Translations under genes and position numbers: made by a program
Origin: DASUPK01 sp963728875
GTDB lineage: Bacteria; Actinomycetota; Thermoleophilia; Solirubrobacterales; 70-9
DNA length: 64,000 nucleotides
Reading direction: 5' to 3'
Assembly: GCA_963728875.1 (NCBI GenBank)
Contig: CAVSLJ010000001.1
Coordinates: forward strand, 186,001 to 250,000
Part shown: piece by piece, positions 33,532-42,003 of the stretch
Position numbering within the stretch: the stretch's first letter is position 1
Layout of the letters: each line of letters opens with the position of its first letter
The notes under the pieces: generated by a model
What the model saw: only the letters and a program-made list of their open reading frames with translations
Database searches by the model: none
Told to the model about the DNA's origin: nothing

Positions 33532-34719
33532 CTAGACCCTCTGGATCAGCGTGCCGGTGCCGAGCCCGCCGCCGCAGCACATCGTCACCAGGCCGGTCTC
33601 CTTGTCGGAGCGCTCCAGCTCGTGGAGCAGCGTGGTGATCAGGCGCGCGCCGGTCGAGCCGAGCGGGTGGCCGAGGGCGATCGCGCCGCCATTGACGTTG
33701 ACGCGATCCATGTCGGGCTCGAGCTCGCGGCGCCAGGCGGCGACCACGGAAGCGAAGGCCTCGTTGATCTCGATCAGGTCGATGTCGTCCATCTTCATCC
33801 CGTTGCGCTTCAGGATCTTCTGCGTCGCTGGGATGGGGCCGGTGAGCATCATCACCGGGTCGACGCCGACGGTCGTCTGGTCGACGATCTTGGCGCGCGG
33901 CGTGACACCGAGCTCCTTGGCCTTCTCCGGCGTGGTCAGGATCACCGCGGCGGCGCCATCGGAGACCTGCGAGGAGTTGCCGGCGGTGATCTTGCCGTCC
34001 TCCTTGAAGGCCGGCTTCAGCGAGGCGAGCTTCTCCGCGCTGTCCGGACCCGGGGGCCGGATGCCCTGATCGGTGACGTAGGTGTCGCCGTTGTTCTGCC
34101 AGGGGATGATCTCGCGCTCGAAGCGGCCCTCCTCGGTCGCCTGGTGGGCGAGCTGGTGAGAGCGGAGGCCGATCTCATCCATCTCGGAGCGGGGGATCTC
34201 CCACTTGTCGGCGATCATCTCGGCGGAGATGCCCTGGGGGACGAGGTTGTAGCGCTCCATCAGGGCGGGCGAGAAGGCGAAGCCGTGCTCCTTCATCACG
34301 TCGGCCGAGTCGGCGAAGGAGATGTGGCCCATGTGCTCGACGCCGCCGCCGATGACGACGTCATGGACGCCGGAGGCGACCAGCGCCGCGCCGAAGTTGA
34401 CGGCCTGCTGGGCCGAGCCACACTGGCGGTCGACGGTGGTGGCGGGCGTCTCGATCGGCAGCCCGGCCTCGAGCCAGGCGTTGCGGGCGATGTTGATGCC
34501 CTGCTCCCCGAACTGCTGCACACAGCCGGCGACGACGTCCTCGACCTCCGAAGCGTCGATCCCGGCGCGCTTGATGGCCTCGTCATAGGTCTTGGCGAGC
34601 AGGCTGGAGGCGTGGACATCCTTGTAGTAGCCCTTCTCCTCGTGCCCGCGGCCCACTGGCAACCGGGCGGCCTCCACGATCACTACCTCACGTCCACTGA
34701 ACTTTCCGTTCTCAGCCAC
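33532..34719 (-). CDS. Thiolase (acetyl-CoA acyltransferase)
   Basis: This enzyme of 395 aa catalyses the last, thiolytic step of beta-oxidation or acetoacetyl-CoA formation. The nucleophilic Cys lies in DRQCGSAQQAVNFG (about residue 91), the active-site His in GHPLGSTGAR (about 352), and the second Cys in CCGGGLGTGTLIQ (about 382). Operator TGACT-N4-AGTCA is about 64 nt upstream, matching the acyl-CoA dehydrogenase gene, so both are likely in one regulon. Confidence 0.92.
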   Translation of the reverse strand: MAENGKFSGREVVIVEAARLPVGRGHEEKGYYKDVHASSLLAKTYDEAIKRAGIDASEVEDVVAGCVQQFGEQGINIARNAWLEAGLPIETPATTVDRQCGSAQQAVNFGAALVASGVHDVVIGGGVEHMGHISFADSADVMKEHGFAFSPALMERYNLVPQGISAEMIADKWEIPRSEMDEIGLRSHQLAHQATEEGRFEREIIPWQNNGDTYVTDQGIRPPGPDSAEKLASLKPAFKEDGKITAGNSSQVSDGAAAVILTTPEKAKELGVTPRAKIVDQTTVGVDPVMMLTGPIPATQKILKRNGMKMDDIDLIEINEAFASVVAAWRRELEPDMDRVNVNGGAIALGHPLGSTGARLITTLLHELERSDKETGLVTMCCGGGLGTGTLIQRV

Positions 34720-34782
34720 CTCGGGCCTCCTAAGTCGGTTTCTTCAAGCAACCATGTCCTGCCATAAAGAGCATACACCGAT

Positions 34783-34796
34783 TGACTGGCGAGTCA
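34783..34796. promoter_or_regulatory. Inverted-repeat operator upstream of thiolase
   Basis: TGACT-GGCG-AGTCA, 64 nt upstream of the thiolase start. It overlaps the last codons and stop of the SnoaL-like gene at 34794. The 23-nt context matches 28891-28913 at 21 positions. Shared by two fatty-acid degradation genes about 6 kb apart, it is best read as a TetR-type operator. Confidence 0.65.
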
Positions 34797-35198
34797 GCCA
34801 GTGCCGGCCTCCGCCGCCTCGATCGCCCGCTCTCGGTCGAAGAACGCCGCCATCCGCGTCACCCGGTCGTCATCGTCGAACCAGAAGACGACGTCGAAGT
34901 CGCTGACCGGAATCTCACCTCCGCCCTGCGGAGCAGCCAGGTGCCAGCGTGACTCGATCCTCACGGTCCGGGCCTGCTCGTTGACCTTCAGCACCTCGAG
35001 GCGATTGTCCCGCCAGGTCTCCACCCAGCCGCGCATCCAGCGTCGCATCTCCTCACCGCGATAGGTGCCGGCGTCGGGAAAGCTCGGGTCGGGCGTGAAC
35101 TCGAACTCGGGCGCCAAGTCATCCAGGAACGCCTCGACGTCACCGGAGTTCCAGGTCTCGACCTGCCTCTGCACCCACTGGACCCGCCGACTGGGCAT
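34794..35198 (-). CDS. SnoaL-like protein
   Basis: This NTF2-fold protein of 134 aa has the N-terminal helix VQWVQRQVETWNSGDVEAFLDDLAPEF, the strand TPDPSFPDAGTYRG, and the sheet TVRIESRWHLAAPQGG ... FDVVFWFDDDDRVTRMAAFFD. The latter matches the ester-cyclase-like subgroup. Its 3' end contains the thiolase operator. It is divergent from the 3-hydroxyacyl-CoA dehydrogenase gene. Function is unknown. Confidence 0.68.
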   Translation of the reverse strand: MPSRRVQWVQRQVETWNSGDVEAFLDDLAPEFEFTPDPSFPDAGTYRGEEMRRWMRGWVETWRDNRLEVLKVNEQARTVRIESRWHLAAPQGGGEIPVSDFDVVFWFDDDDRVTRMAAFFDRERAIEAAEAGTG

Positions 35199-35231
35199 GA
35201 CTCGACTCTACGCGTGATACACACCCGGCTC

Positions 35232-36059
35232 ATGGCGGAATTCGAGACATACGAGCGGCCGGGTATCGGCGGCAGCGGAACGATCGCCTGCGGGCTCGCC
35301 GCGTGCGCCAGCACGGCGTCAACGGTCCTCCTGCTCGCCCGCTCCGACGCCTCGGCGTGGAAGGCGGAGGAGCAGGCCCACTCGCTCTGCGCGAAGGTCG
35401 ACGGGGCCGACGCGAAGAGGATCAAGGTGACCACCGAGGTCGGCGATCTCGCCGCCTGCGACGTGGTGGTCGAGGCGATCATCGAGGAGCTCCAACCGAA
35501 GGTCGAGCTGCTGGGCACCGTTGCGCACTCCGCCCACGGCGCCGACCTCGCCACCACCACCTCCTCCCTCTCGCTCGAGGAGATCGCCACGGGCGTCGGA
35601 CACCCGGAGCGGACCTTCGGCCTCCACCCCTTCAACCCGGTGGCGCGAATGGACCTGGTGGAGCTCTGCATCCCCGAGCCCGCCGGCGATGACATCAAGG
35701 CTCGCGCCTGGAACTGGTGCGAGTCGATCGGCAAGACGGTGGTCGAGGTCCCGAACGAGCCGGGCTTCGTCGTCAACCGACTGCTCTTCCCCTACCTCTT
35801 CGACGCGGTGCGGCTGATGGAGCAGACCGGAATGAAGGCTGAGGACGTCGACCGCTGCATGACGCTGGGAGCCAACTATCCGATGGGCCCGCTCGCCCTC
35901 CTCGATCTCGTCGGCATCGACGTCGCGGTCGCGATCGGCGAGGCGCTCTACGCCGACAGCCAGGAGGGGCACCACCGGCCGCCGGGGCGGCTGATCTCGC
36001 TGGTGGACGAGGGCAAGCTGGGGCGCAAGGCGGGCGCCGGCTTCTACGACTACGGCTGA
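35232..36059 (+). CDS. 3-hydroxyacyl-CoA dehydrogenase
   Basis: This enzyme (275 aa) oxidises 3-hydroxyacyl-CoA with NAD in beta-oxidation. The N-terminal dinucleotide motif is GIGGSGTIACG (about 12-22), looser than the usual GAGTMGxGIA. The catalytic His lies in FGLHPFNPVARMDLVELC (about 132-150), and EPGFVVNRLLFPYLFDAVRL and MGPLALLDLVGID follow. ATG 35232 was chosen over GTG 35214 as closer to the fold start. With the thiolase and acyl-CoA dehydrogenase nearby it forms a split beta-oxidation set. Confidence 0.88.
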   Translation: MAEFETYERPGIGGSGTIACGLAACASTASTVLLLARSDASAWKAEEQAHSLCAKVDGADAKRIKVTTEVGDLAACDVVVEAIIEELQPKVELLGTVAHSAHGADLATTTSSLSLEEIATGVGHPERTFGLHPFNPVARMDLVELCIPEPAGDDIKARAWNWCESIGKTVVEVPNEPGFVVNRLLFPYLFDAVRLMEQTGMKAEDVDRCMTLGANYPMGPLALLDLVGIDVAVAIGEALYADSQEGHHRPPGRLISLVDEGKLGRKAGAGFYDYG

Positions 36060-36982
36060 TCCGAGAGGTTGATCACGAGCTGCGCGACCGTCCTGCCGAC
36101 GGCGCCGAGCACGGCGGGGTCGAGCTTGTCCAGCGTGTCCTGCGTCCCGTTCTTGTAGGGATAGGACCAGTCGATCAGGTCGATCGACGGAACCGCCTGC
36201 TCGAGGAACGGGATGTGGTCGTCGATGATCGGCGTCTGGGTCGTATCCGGAAGCAGGCTCTTGGTCCCCACCTGTTCAGCCGCCCGGCGCAGGTCCGCCC
36301 ATAGCTCCGTGCTCGAGTTGGTCTCCCGCGGGAAGTGCGCGCCGCGGTTGGCGATGTAGTCGAGCAGGATCATGTCCCCCAGCTGATCGGGATGGGCCGC
36401 CGCGTAGGCCCGGGAGCCGCGCAGGGCGCAGTACTGGAAGTCGCGGTCAGGGCAGCCCGGCGGCGCCTCCTCGCCGTCGAAGAGGACGAAGCGGATCTCG
36501 CGGTGGTTGGCCGGCAGCTCGAACGGCAGGGTGCGGGCGAGCTCGATCAGGGCCGCGGTCCCCGCAGCGCTGTCGTTTGCGCCGACGAAGCCCTTTGGCC
36601 GGTACTGGGTGTCGTAGTGGGCTCCGATCAGGATCGCGGGGGCCCGCCCGGGAATGTCCCCGACGATGTTCCGGAGCCCCCGCTGCGGGCGCTTGCTCGG
36701 GAAGGGCTCGAGCGTGCTGTTCGGCAGCATCGGTTGCAGCGTGTCCGCGAGCTCCCGCAGCTGCGGGGAGCCCGCCGGCCTGGGGCCGACCATCACCTGC
36801 TGGCGGACGAGCGCCATCGCGCGGTCCGCCTGGAAGTTCGGTTGGTCCGGGGAGCTTCCGGACCCGCCGCAGCCGGCGAGGGCTAGGCCCGCCAGCGCGA
36901 GGAGGATGAGGCTAGGCGGCCTGCTTGCCCTTGCGCCTGGTGCGCGACTTCGTTCCGATCGGAGGGACCGCGGGCTCGTCAT
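36050..36982 (-). CDS. M28-family lipoprotein (peptidase or glutaminyl cyclase)
   Basis: This lipid-anchored zinc enzyme of 310 aa has an N-terminal basic region, then a lipobox (LALAGC, Cys about 38). The M28 fold follows: IGAHYDTQY (first ligands, about 123), GANDSAAGTAAL (bridging Asp, about 135), FVLFDGEEAP (Glu pair, about 165), and DDHIPFLEQAVPSIDLIDW with the last His (about 265). The FDGEEA...DW layout is close to glutaminyl-peptide cyclotransferases. The N-terminus overlaps the next upstream gene by 71 nt. Confidence 0.8.
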   Translation of the reverse strand: MTSPRSLRSERSRAPGARASRPPSLILLALAGLALAGCGGSGSSPDQPNFQADRAMALVRQQVMVGPRPAGSPQLRELADTLQPMLPNSTLEPFPSKRPQRGLRNIVGDIPGRAPAILIGAHYDTQYRPKGFVGANDSAAGTAALIELARTLPFELPANHREIRFVLFDGEEAPPGCPDRDFQYCALRGSRAYAAAHPDQLGDMILLDYIANRGAHFPRETNSSTELWADLRRAAEQVGTKSLLPDTTQTPIIDDHIPFLEQAVPSIDLIDWSYPYKNGTQDTLDKLDPAVLGAVGRTVAQLVINLSDQP

Positions 36983-37205
36983 GGCGGCCGGAACGATCCC
37001 AGATCACGTCGGCCTCCGAGACGCCCTGCTTGCTCGCTTCCGCCTCCACCTCGGCCCAGGGGAGCTGGGCCTCGGGGAGGTCATCCCAACGGGCCAGGTC
37101 GAGCGCCTCCAGCGCGCCCTCCAGAGCCGGCCCCCGGTGCTCTTCGGAGCGGAGCACCGCCCTGACCACCTCAAGCTGCTTATCGCTGAACCGGACGACC
37201 CACAT
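36912..37205 (-). CDS. Hypothetical basic-tailed protein
   Basis: This protein of 97 aa is soluble: helical N-terminus MWVVRFSDKQLEVVRAVLRSEEHRGPALEGALEAL, middle DDLPEAQLPWAEVEAEASKQGVS, and a strongly basic end (TKSRTRRKGKQ). The last 71 nt overlap the start of the M28 lipoprotein gene in another frame; one of the two starts may be misplaced. No family was recognised. Confidence 0.5.
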   Translation of the reverse strand: MWVVRFSDKQLEVVRAVLRSEEHRGPALEGALEALDLARWDDLPEAQLPWAEVEAEASKQGVSEADVIWDRSGRHDEPAVPPIGTKSRTRRKGKQAA

Positions 37206-37288
37206 ACGGCCTCCTATAGTGACCGTCGGATTGCCGTGAAGCTAGAGCCGCACACGGACGGAAGGGCAAAACTCCTGCAACCTGCGGC

Positions 37289-38578
37289 TTACGCGGAACG
37301 GGAGTGGATTCGAACCGCTTCGATGCGGTTCTCGCGCACCGATTCCACCCTGATCTCAAAGCCGTCGGCGCTGATCAGGTCGCCCCGCTTCGGCAGCCGC
37401 CCCAGCTCCCCGAAGACGTATCCGCCGATCGAGTTGTAGGCGTCCGTGTCCACCGGCAACTCGATGCCACGGTCCGCCAGGTCACCGAGCGAGACGTGTC
37501 CGCGGACGTACCAGTCGCCGTTGGCGAGCTGGCGAAGAGACCCGGCGAGCGGATCCGTCTCATCCTCGATCTCCCCGACGACCTCCTCCAGGATGTCCTC
37601 GACGGTGACGATCCCCTCCGTCCTGCCGTACTCGTCGACGACGACTCCCATCGATGTGCGCTGCCGCTGGAGCTCGGTGAGCAGGTCGTCGAGCGGTTTG
37701 GTCTCGGGGACGATCGGGGCGTCCCTGACGGCCGACTCGATCTTCGCCTCGGGGCCCTCGTTCATCATCAGCCGGACCAGCCTCAGCGCGTGGACGATGC
37801 CGCGAACCCGGTCCGCGTTGCCGTCCTCGACCACGACCAGGCGGTTGTGGCCCGAGGAGATGCACAGGTTGAGCGCGTCTGAGACATCGGTCGAGTAGTC
37901 AACGGTGACCACGGCTGGGATCGGGGTCATGACCTCCCGTGCCTCCTGCTCGTGGAGGTGGAATACGCCCCTCAGCATCACGGCCTCTCCCGGGTCCAGC
38001 TTGCCGCCGACCGCGGACTGCGAGATCAGAATCTGAAGGTCCTCGGAGGTCGGCTGCTCCTCCAGCTCGCCCGGTCGCACGCCGAACATCCGCACGATCC
38101 CGTTGACGACCCAGGTCAGCCCGAGGGTGAAGGGAGCGCTGATCCGCCTGAACCACTGGAGCGGGATCGCCAGGCCCCTGGCCGTTCCCTCCGGTCGCGA
38201 GATCGCGATCAATTTCGGAACCTGCTCGCCCACTGAGATCTGCAGAGAGGTGACGAGAATGAAGGCGATCGCCACGGAGATCGTCACCGCGACGCCGTGC
38301 GAGAGCGCCCCGAACGCCGGTTTGATGAGCGTGGCGACGGCGGGCTCCACGAGCGCGCCGATGCCGATCGAGGCCATCGTGATCCCGACCTGGCAGGCCG
38401 AGAGGTACTCGTCGATCTGGTCGAGCTCGGCGAGCACGACCGAGGCGCGGCGACTCCCCTCGCTCGCAAGCTGCTCGAGCCGTGAACGCCGAGAGCGAAC
38501 CAGCGCGAACTCCGCGGCGACGAAGAAGCCATTGACGACGATCAGGAGGAGCAGCAGAACGAGGAGAACAGCGGTCAT
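37289..38578 (-). CDS. CNNM/HlyC-CorC-type transporter with CBS domains
   Basis: This membrane protein of 429 aa has a DUF21 transmembrane domain (about 1-190; N-terminus LLVLLLLLIVVNGFFVAAEFALVRSRRSRLEQLA), a tandem CBS pair (about 215-340; EVMTPIPAVVTVDYS ... GVVVDEYGRTEGIVTVEDILEEVVGEI) and a C-terminal CorC/HlyC domain (about 350-425). Relatives transport or sense Mg2+/Co2+. A 21-nt repeat lies 28 nt upstream of its start. Confidence 0.88.
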   Translation of the reverse strand: MTAVLLVLLLLLIVVNGFFVAAEFALVRSRRSRLEQLASEGSRRASVVLAELDQIDEYLSACQVGITMASIGIGALVEPAVATLIKPAFGALSHGVAVTISVAIAFILVTSLQISVGEQVPKLIAISRPEGTARGLAIPLQWFRRISAPFTLGLTWVVNGIVRMFGVRPGELEEQPTSEDLQILISQSAVGGKLDPGEAVMLRGVFHLHEQEAREVMTPIPAVVTVDYSTDVSDALNLCISSGHNRLVVVEDGNADRVRGIVHALRLVRLMMNEGPEAKIESAVRDAPIVPETKPLDDLLTELQRQRTSMGVVVDEYGRTEGIVTVEDILEEVVGEIEDETDPLAGSLRQLANGDWYVRGHVSLGDLADRGIELPVDTDAYNSIGGYVFGELGRLPKRGDLISADGFEIRVESVRENRIEAVRIHSRSA

Positions 38579-38606
38579 GGTCGCCGCCGCGACTCAGTTC
38601 GCGGGA

Positions 38607-38627
38607 GGGCGCGCGCATGCGCGACCC
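38607..38627 (-). repeat. 21-nt inverted-repeat element, copy 2
   Basis: On the minus strand it reads GGGTCGCGC, then ATG, then CGCGCGCCC. Both 9-nt arms are identical to those at 55349 and 63542; only the central three bases differ. It folds into an 8-bp stem with one bulged T. It ends 28 nt upstream of the CBS-domain transporter start codon, the same distance as copy 1 from its gene. Confidence 0.65.
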
Positions 38628-38704
38628 TTTTGATGGCCATTGCGCCCCGATGGGCGCGCGTACTTCGAGGGGGTTCGTCGTCGGTCACTGGCGACGGGCC
38701 AAGG

Positions 38705-40528
38705 CTACCGGACGCTGTGACGGTGTTTCCGCCGATGCCTGCGGCGGCGCTTCCGGCGCTTCCGGTGGCCTCCCGCGACAGCCCCGGTGGCGGGCGCGGG
38801 CGTCGCGGCCGCAATGAGCGGATCGTTGTCCGGCGCGGCGACGCGGTCGCCGACGATCTCCTGCGGCGTGCTCGGCGTGAAGCCCGGTGGTGCGGCGGGC
38901 AGGCCGAGGTCGGCCGAGCGAGCCACCAGCTCGGAGGCCGCTCGCTCGCAGACCGCCGAGATCGTCAGCGACGGATTCACCCCGAGACTGGTCGGAATGG
39001 CCGAGGAATCCATGCAGAACAGCCCCTCGTATCCGAAGGCCTCGCAGCGATGGTCGACGACGCCGAGGTCGGCCGAGTCCCCCATCCGGCAGCCACCCAG
39101 CGGATGCGCCGCGTAGGCGCCCCTGGTCTCCGAGAGCTTGAGGAAGCGCCCGAGCCCGGCCTTCGCGAGCACCTCGCTGATCGCATCGTTCGCCGCCTCG
39201 CGGACGGCGACGGACTGGTCGGAGAGGTCGTAGTCGAAGAGGCCGATGCCGACGGGCCCTGGCCCGGCGCGGACGAAATCGCCGCCGAGCGGCGGGGGAA
39301 GGTAGAAGCTGCCGTCGCTCGTGTCCTCGACCATGGCGAGGATCTCGATGTGGCGGCTCCAGGTCGCGATCGAGCGCTTCTTCTCGCGACCCCAGAAGCT
39401 CGGGTCCTCCCCGTTCCCGCGCCCATCGTCGTAGAGGAAGTTGGTGAGCTGGGACAGGAAGATCTCCTGAAGCGTGAAGCGCGTGCTGTCGTGCTCGTGG
39501 CCCGAGCGCCCCGCGTACCAGTCGTAGCTCATGGTCGTGATCGGCTTGCCCTTGAAGAAGTCGTTGTATCCGGGCAGCCCGAGCAGCTCGCGGACCTTGC
39601 TCTCGTCGTCGTACTCGATCGCCGCAACGTGGTCGCCGTTCACACCGAGGTGCCTGCCGAGGTGCGATGAGAGCGAGGGCAGCGCGCCGCTCTGCTGCGA
39701 TCGCATCAGGACGACGGGTGTGCCCATTGCGCCCGCGGCGAGAATCAGGACCTTGCACTCGATGTCCGTGATCGCGTCACCCTGCTGCTTGGTGTCCGGA
39801 TCGACCCGCTTGGCCTTGACCAGGTAGCGGTAGGGACGGAGGCTCGACTGGCGGATCTCGTTGACCTCGACGAGCGTACGGACCTCGACCCCCGCCGCCT
39901 CGGCCGAGGCCAGATAGTTGGTGATCAGTGAGTTCTTCGCGCCGAAGATGCATCCGGTGTGGCACCACTTGGCGTCGACGCAGCGCTCCTGGTTGATCGC
40001 GACCGGCACGCGGTCGCAGGTGTGTCCGGCGCGATCCAGCGTCGCGGCCCAGAGGCCGCCCGATTTGGAGACCTGGTCCCAGGCCGGCTGGTTGACCCTG
40101 AGCCCCGCCTCGGCTCGAGCGTAGAAGGGATCGAGCGAGCTGCGACTGAGCTCGGCCGGCCACATGCGCCGGTCGGGGCCGTCGTCGGGCCGGTGGTCCC
40201 GGCGCTCGAAGATCTCGGTCGGGGCTCGCAGCGACGCCGCGAGGTAGAGATTGGAGCCGCCGCCGACCAGGTTGGCGGCCACGACCTGCGCGCTGGACCC
40301 CTTGGTCACGGCGCTCTGCCCCTCGCCCTGGATCAGCGTGTAGCAGTCCGAGAGATGGCCCACGTCCATCGACTGCCGGAAGTCCGTGTGCCCCTTTCGC
40401 ATCCCGCGCTCCAGGACGAGGATGCTCGCGTCCTCACCTGCGGCCCGGTAGAGCTCCGCGAGCCGCCAGGCCGCGATCGATCCACCGAACCCGGACCCGA
40501 CGATGCAGACGTCGACGCGCTCGCTCAC
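38705..40528 (-). CDS. GMC-family FAD oxidoreductase
   Basis: This flavoenzyme of 607 aa is of the cholesterol-oxidase/GMC type. FAD motif VCIVGSGFGGSIAAWRLAE at the N-terminus; ANLVGGGSNLYLA (about 85); CHTGCIFGAKNSLITNYL (about 190); HPLGGCRMGDSADLG (about 490) with the active-site His; GVNPSLTISAVCERAA (about 535). A 50-residue Ala/Pro linker leads to a very basic C-terminus (HRKRRKRRRRHRRKHRH). It has no signal peptide, but its upstream partner has a Tat signal and overlaps by ATGA, so joint export is plausible. Its substrate, a sterol or alcohol, is not evident. Confidence 0.85.
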   Translation of the reverse strand: MSERVDVCIVGSGFGGSIAAWRLAELYRAAGEDASILVLERGMRKGHTDFRQSMDVGHLSDCYTLIQGEGQSAVTKGSSAQVVAANLVGGGSNLYLAASLRAPTEIFERRDHRPDDGPDRRMWPAELSRSSLDPFYARAEAGLRVNQPAWDQVSKSGGLWAATLDRAGHTCDRVPVAINQERCVDAKWCHTGCIFGAKNSLITNYLASAEAAGVEVRTLVEVNEIRQSSLRPYRYLVKAKRVDPDTKQQGDAITDIECKVLILAAGAMGTPVVLMRSQQSGALPSLSSHLGRHLGVNGDHVAAIEYDDESKVRELLGLPGYNDFFKGKPITTMSYDWYAGRSGHEHDSTRFTLQEIFLSQLTNFLYDDGRGNGEDPSFWGREKKRSIATWSRHIEILAMVEDTSDGSFYLPPPLGGDFVRAGPGPVGIGLFDYDLSDQSVAVREAANDAISEVLAKAGLGRFLKLSETRGAYAAHPLGGCRMGDSADLGVVDHRCEAFGYEGLFCMDSSAIPTSLGVNPSLTISAVCERAASELVARSADLGLPAAPPGFTPSTPQEIVGDRVAAPDNDPLIAAATPAPATGAVAGGHRKRRKRRRRHRRKHRHSVR

Positions 40529-41190
40529 GGCAGGTACCCCTTCTCGGTCGCCTCCCGGCTGAGCTGCCTGCCGTAGGAGAAGTCGCGGTAGCCCTCGGGA
40601 GCGACCCCGGGATGACCCATCACCCTGTAGCCGGAGGCGGTCTCGGAGGTCGCGTTGACCTGCGTGGCGGCCGCGCAGAACGCCGTGAAGGCGACCGCGG
40701 CCGCGGCCTCCCAGACGGTGCGCGTCGGGTTCGAGAACGCCAGCCCGGCCAGACAGGTGCGCTCGCGCGCGTCATAGGAGAGATCGAGGAAGTCGCCGCC
40801 CTGCAGCAGCGCAAAGGCCTCGAGCTCAGCGAGAAACGGAACCACGAGCACCGTGAAGCCGAGCCGCGCGTCCTGTCCGAGGAGCAGGGCGTCAGCCTCG
40901 ACGGCGCCGGGATCCGGATCGACGCCGGCGATCGCCTTGGGATGAATCTCATTCCCGCCGTCCGTCGTCGTGGCCGGCCTTCCCGGAACGAGCGTGTCGT
41001 GGAACGCCTGCATGGTCCCGTCCTGCAGAGCGACATCGGCATGCGCCTTCGACGGGATCGCCATCCGCGCGGCGAGTGGCACGGCGCTGGCGATGAGAGC
41101 GCCTGCCCCAAGAACGCCGGCACGCTGAACGAACTGCCGCCTGGACAGCTCTGCTCCGACCGCGCCACGGATCACTCGCCCGTCCTCCAT
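40525..41190 (-). CDS. Tat-exported partner of GMC oxidoreductase
   Basis: This protein of 221 aa has a twin-arginine signal (SRRQFVQRAGVLGAGALIASAVPLAA) starting about residue 17. The mature part is helical (FHDTLVPGRPATT, FLAELEAFALLQGGDFLDLSYDARERTCLAGL) and recalls the small gluconate 2-dehydrogenase subunit 3 family that pairs with GMC enzymes. I start at ATG 41190; an upstream ATG at 41223 would add 11 residues. It overlaps the GMC gene by 4 nt and probably carries it across the membrane. Confidence 0.72.
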   Translation of the reverse strand: MEDGRVIRGAVGAELSRRQFVQRAGVLGAGALIASAVPLAARMAIPSKAHADVALQDGTMQAFHDTLVPGRPATTTDGGNEIHPKAIAGVDPDPGAVEADALLLGQDARLGFTVLVVPFLAELEAFALLQGGDFLDLSYDARERTCLAGLAFSNPTRTVWEAAAAVAFTAFCAAATQVNATSETASGYRVMGHPGVAPEGYRDFSYGRQLSREATEKGYLP

Positions 41191-41258
41191 ACCCCGCGAC
41201 GAACGTACCAGGAAGCGGCGCATCGAAGCCCCGGTTCTGGGTACTGTCCGGGTGGGGT

Positions 41259-41996
41259 ATGTGGAATCGGGCGACAGGGATCGCGGTCGCGGCGCTGTTG
41301 ATCTGCGCTGCACCGGCCGCGGCAGATCAGCCCAGCATCAATTCGGCGGCCACAAACACCGCCGCCGGACCAATTGCTCCATGGGACGGCTCGAGCCCGT
41401 TCAACTGCACGATCCAGGACGTCGGCACCGGCACCGACTTCCCGGATCCGGACGCCGATCCGTTCTGCGTGGAGTTCGACAAGACCCAGCAGAACGTCAC
41501 CGACCTCGGCATCGTCGACTTCCTCACCAAGGAGCCGGCACGAGTCGCCGCCGCCGTCAACAAGTGCTTCTACTTCCAGTCGGATCACTGGACGGGCTCG
41601 ATCGTCCAGGGCGAGGACCCGGAGCTCTGGCACTGGGACGGCCAGTACTTCTTCGACAAAGCGGTCGGCGCGGGCGGGGTGAACATCCAGAATCTCCGCT
41701 TCCTCGGGCAGCCGGCCTCCTTCCCGCCCGGGACGATCCCCGAGCAGTTCGCGCCCTACTTCGACCAGGGTGGCGGCGGCGCCTACGTCGTCGGCGACAT
41801 CCCGGCGGACCCCAGCTGCGCCGCCAAGGTCGACACGCCCGAGGAGCAGGCGCAGATCTACGCGGGCGGTACGCCCCCGCCGGTGACCACCTCTCCCGGG
41901 GACGAACCCAAGGGATCAGCGCCCGTGGCCGGAGCGCTCAGCGCCAAGAAGAAGCACAAGTGCCGGAAGCACCGGCGCTGCCGCAAACGTCGCTGA
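41259..41996 (+). CDS. Exported protein with Cys-rich basic tail
   Basis: This protein of 245 aa has a Sec signal (MWNRATGIAVAALLICAAPAAADQ). The mature domain contains scattered Cys (FNCTIQD, FCVEF, NKCFYFQ, DPSCAAK) fit for disulfides and Trp/Tyr-rich loops (DHWTGSIVQGEDPELWHWDGQYF). A Thr/Pro linker is followed by the basic tail AKKKHKCRKHRRCRKRR. No known family was recognised. A TACTGT box ends 11 nt before the ATG, suggesting a short or absent leader. It is divergent from the Tat partner gene. Confidence 0.62.
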   Translation: MWNRATGIAVAALLICAAPAAADQPSINSAATNTAAGPIAPWDGSSPFNCTIQDVGTGTDFPDPDADPFCVEFDKTQQNVTDLGIVDFLTKEPARVAAAVNKCFYFQSDHWTGSIVQGEDPELWHWDGQYFFDKAVGAGGVNIQNLRFLGQPASFPPGTIPEQFAPYFDQGGGGAYVVGDIPADPSCAAKVDTPEEQAQIYAGGTPPPVTTSPGDEPKGSAPVAGALSAKKKHKCRKHRRCRKRR

Positions 41997-42003
41997 CCTC
42001 GGG

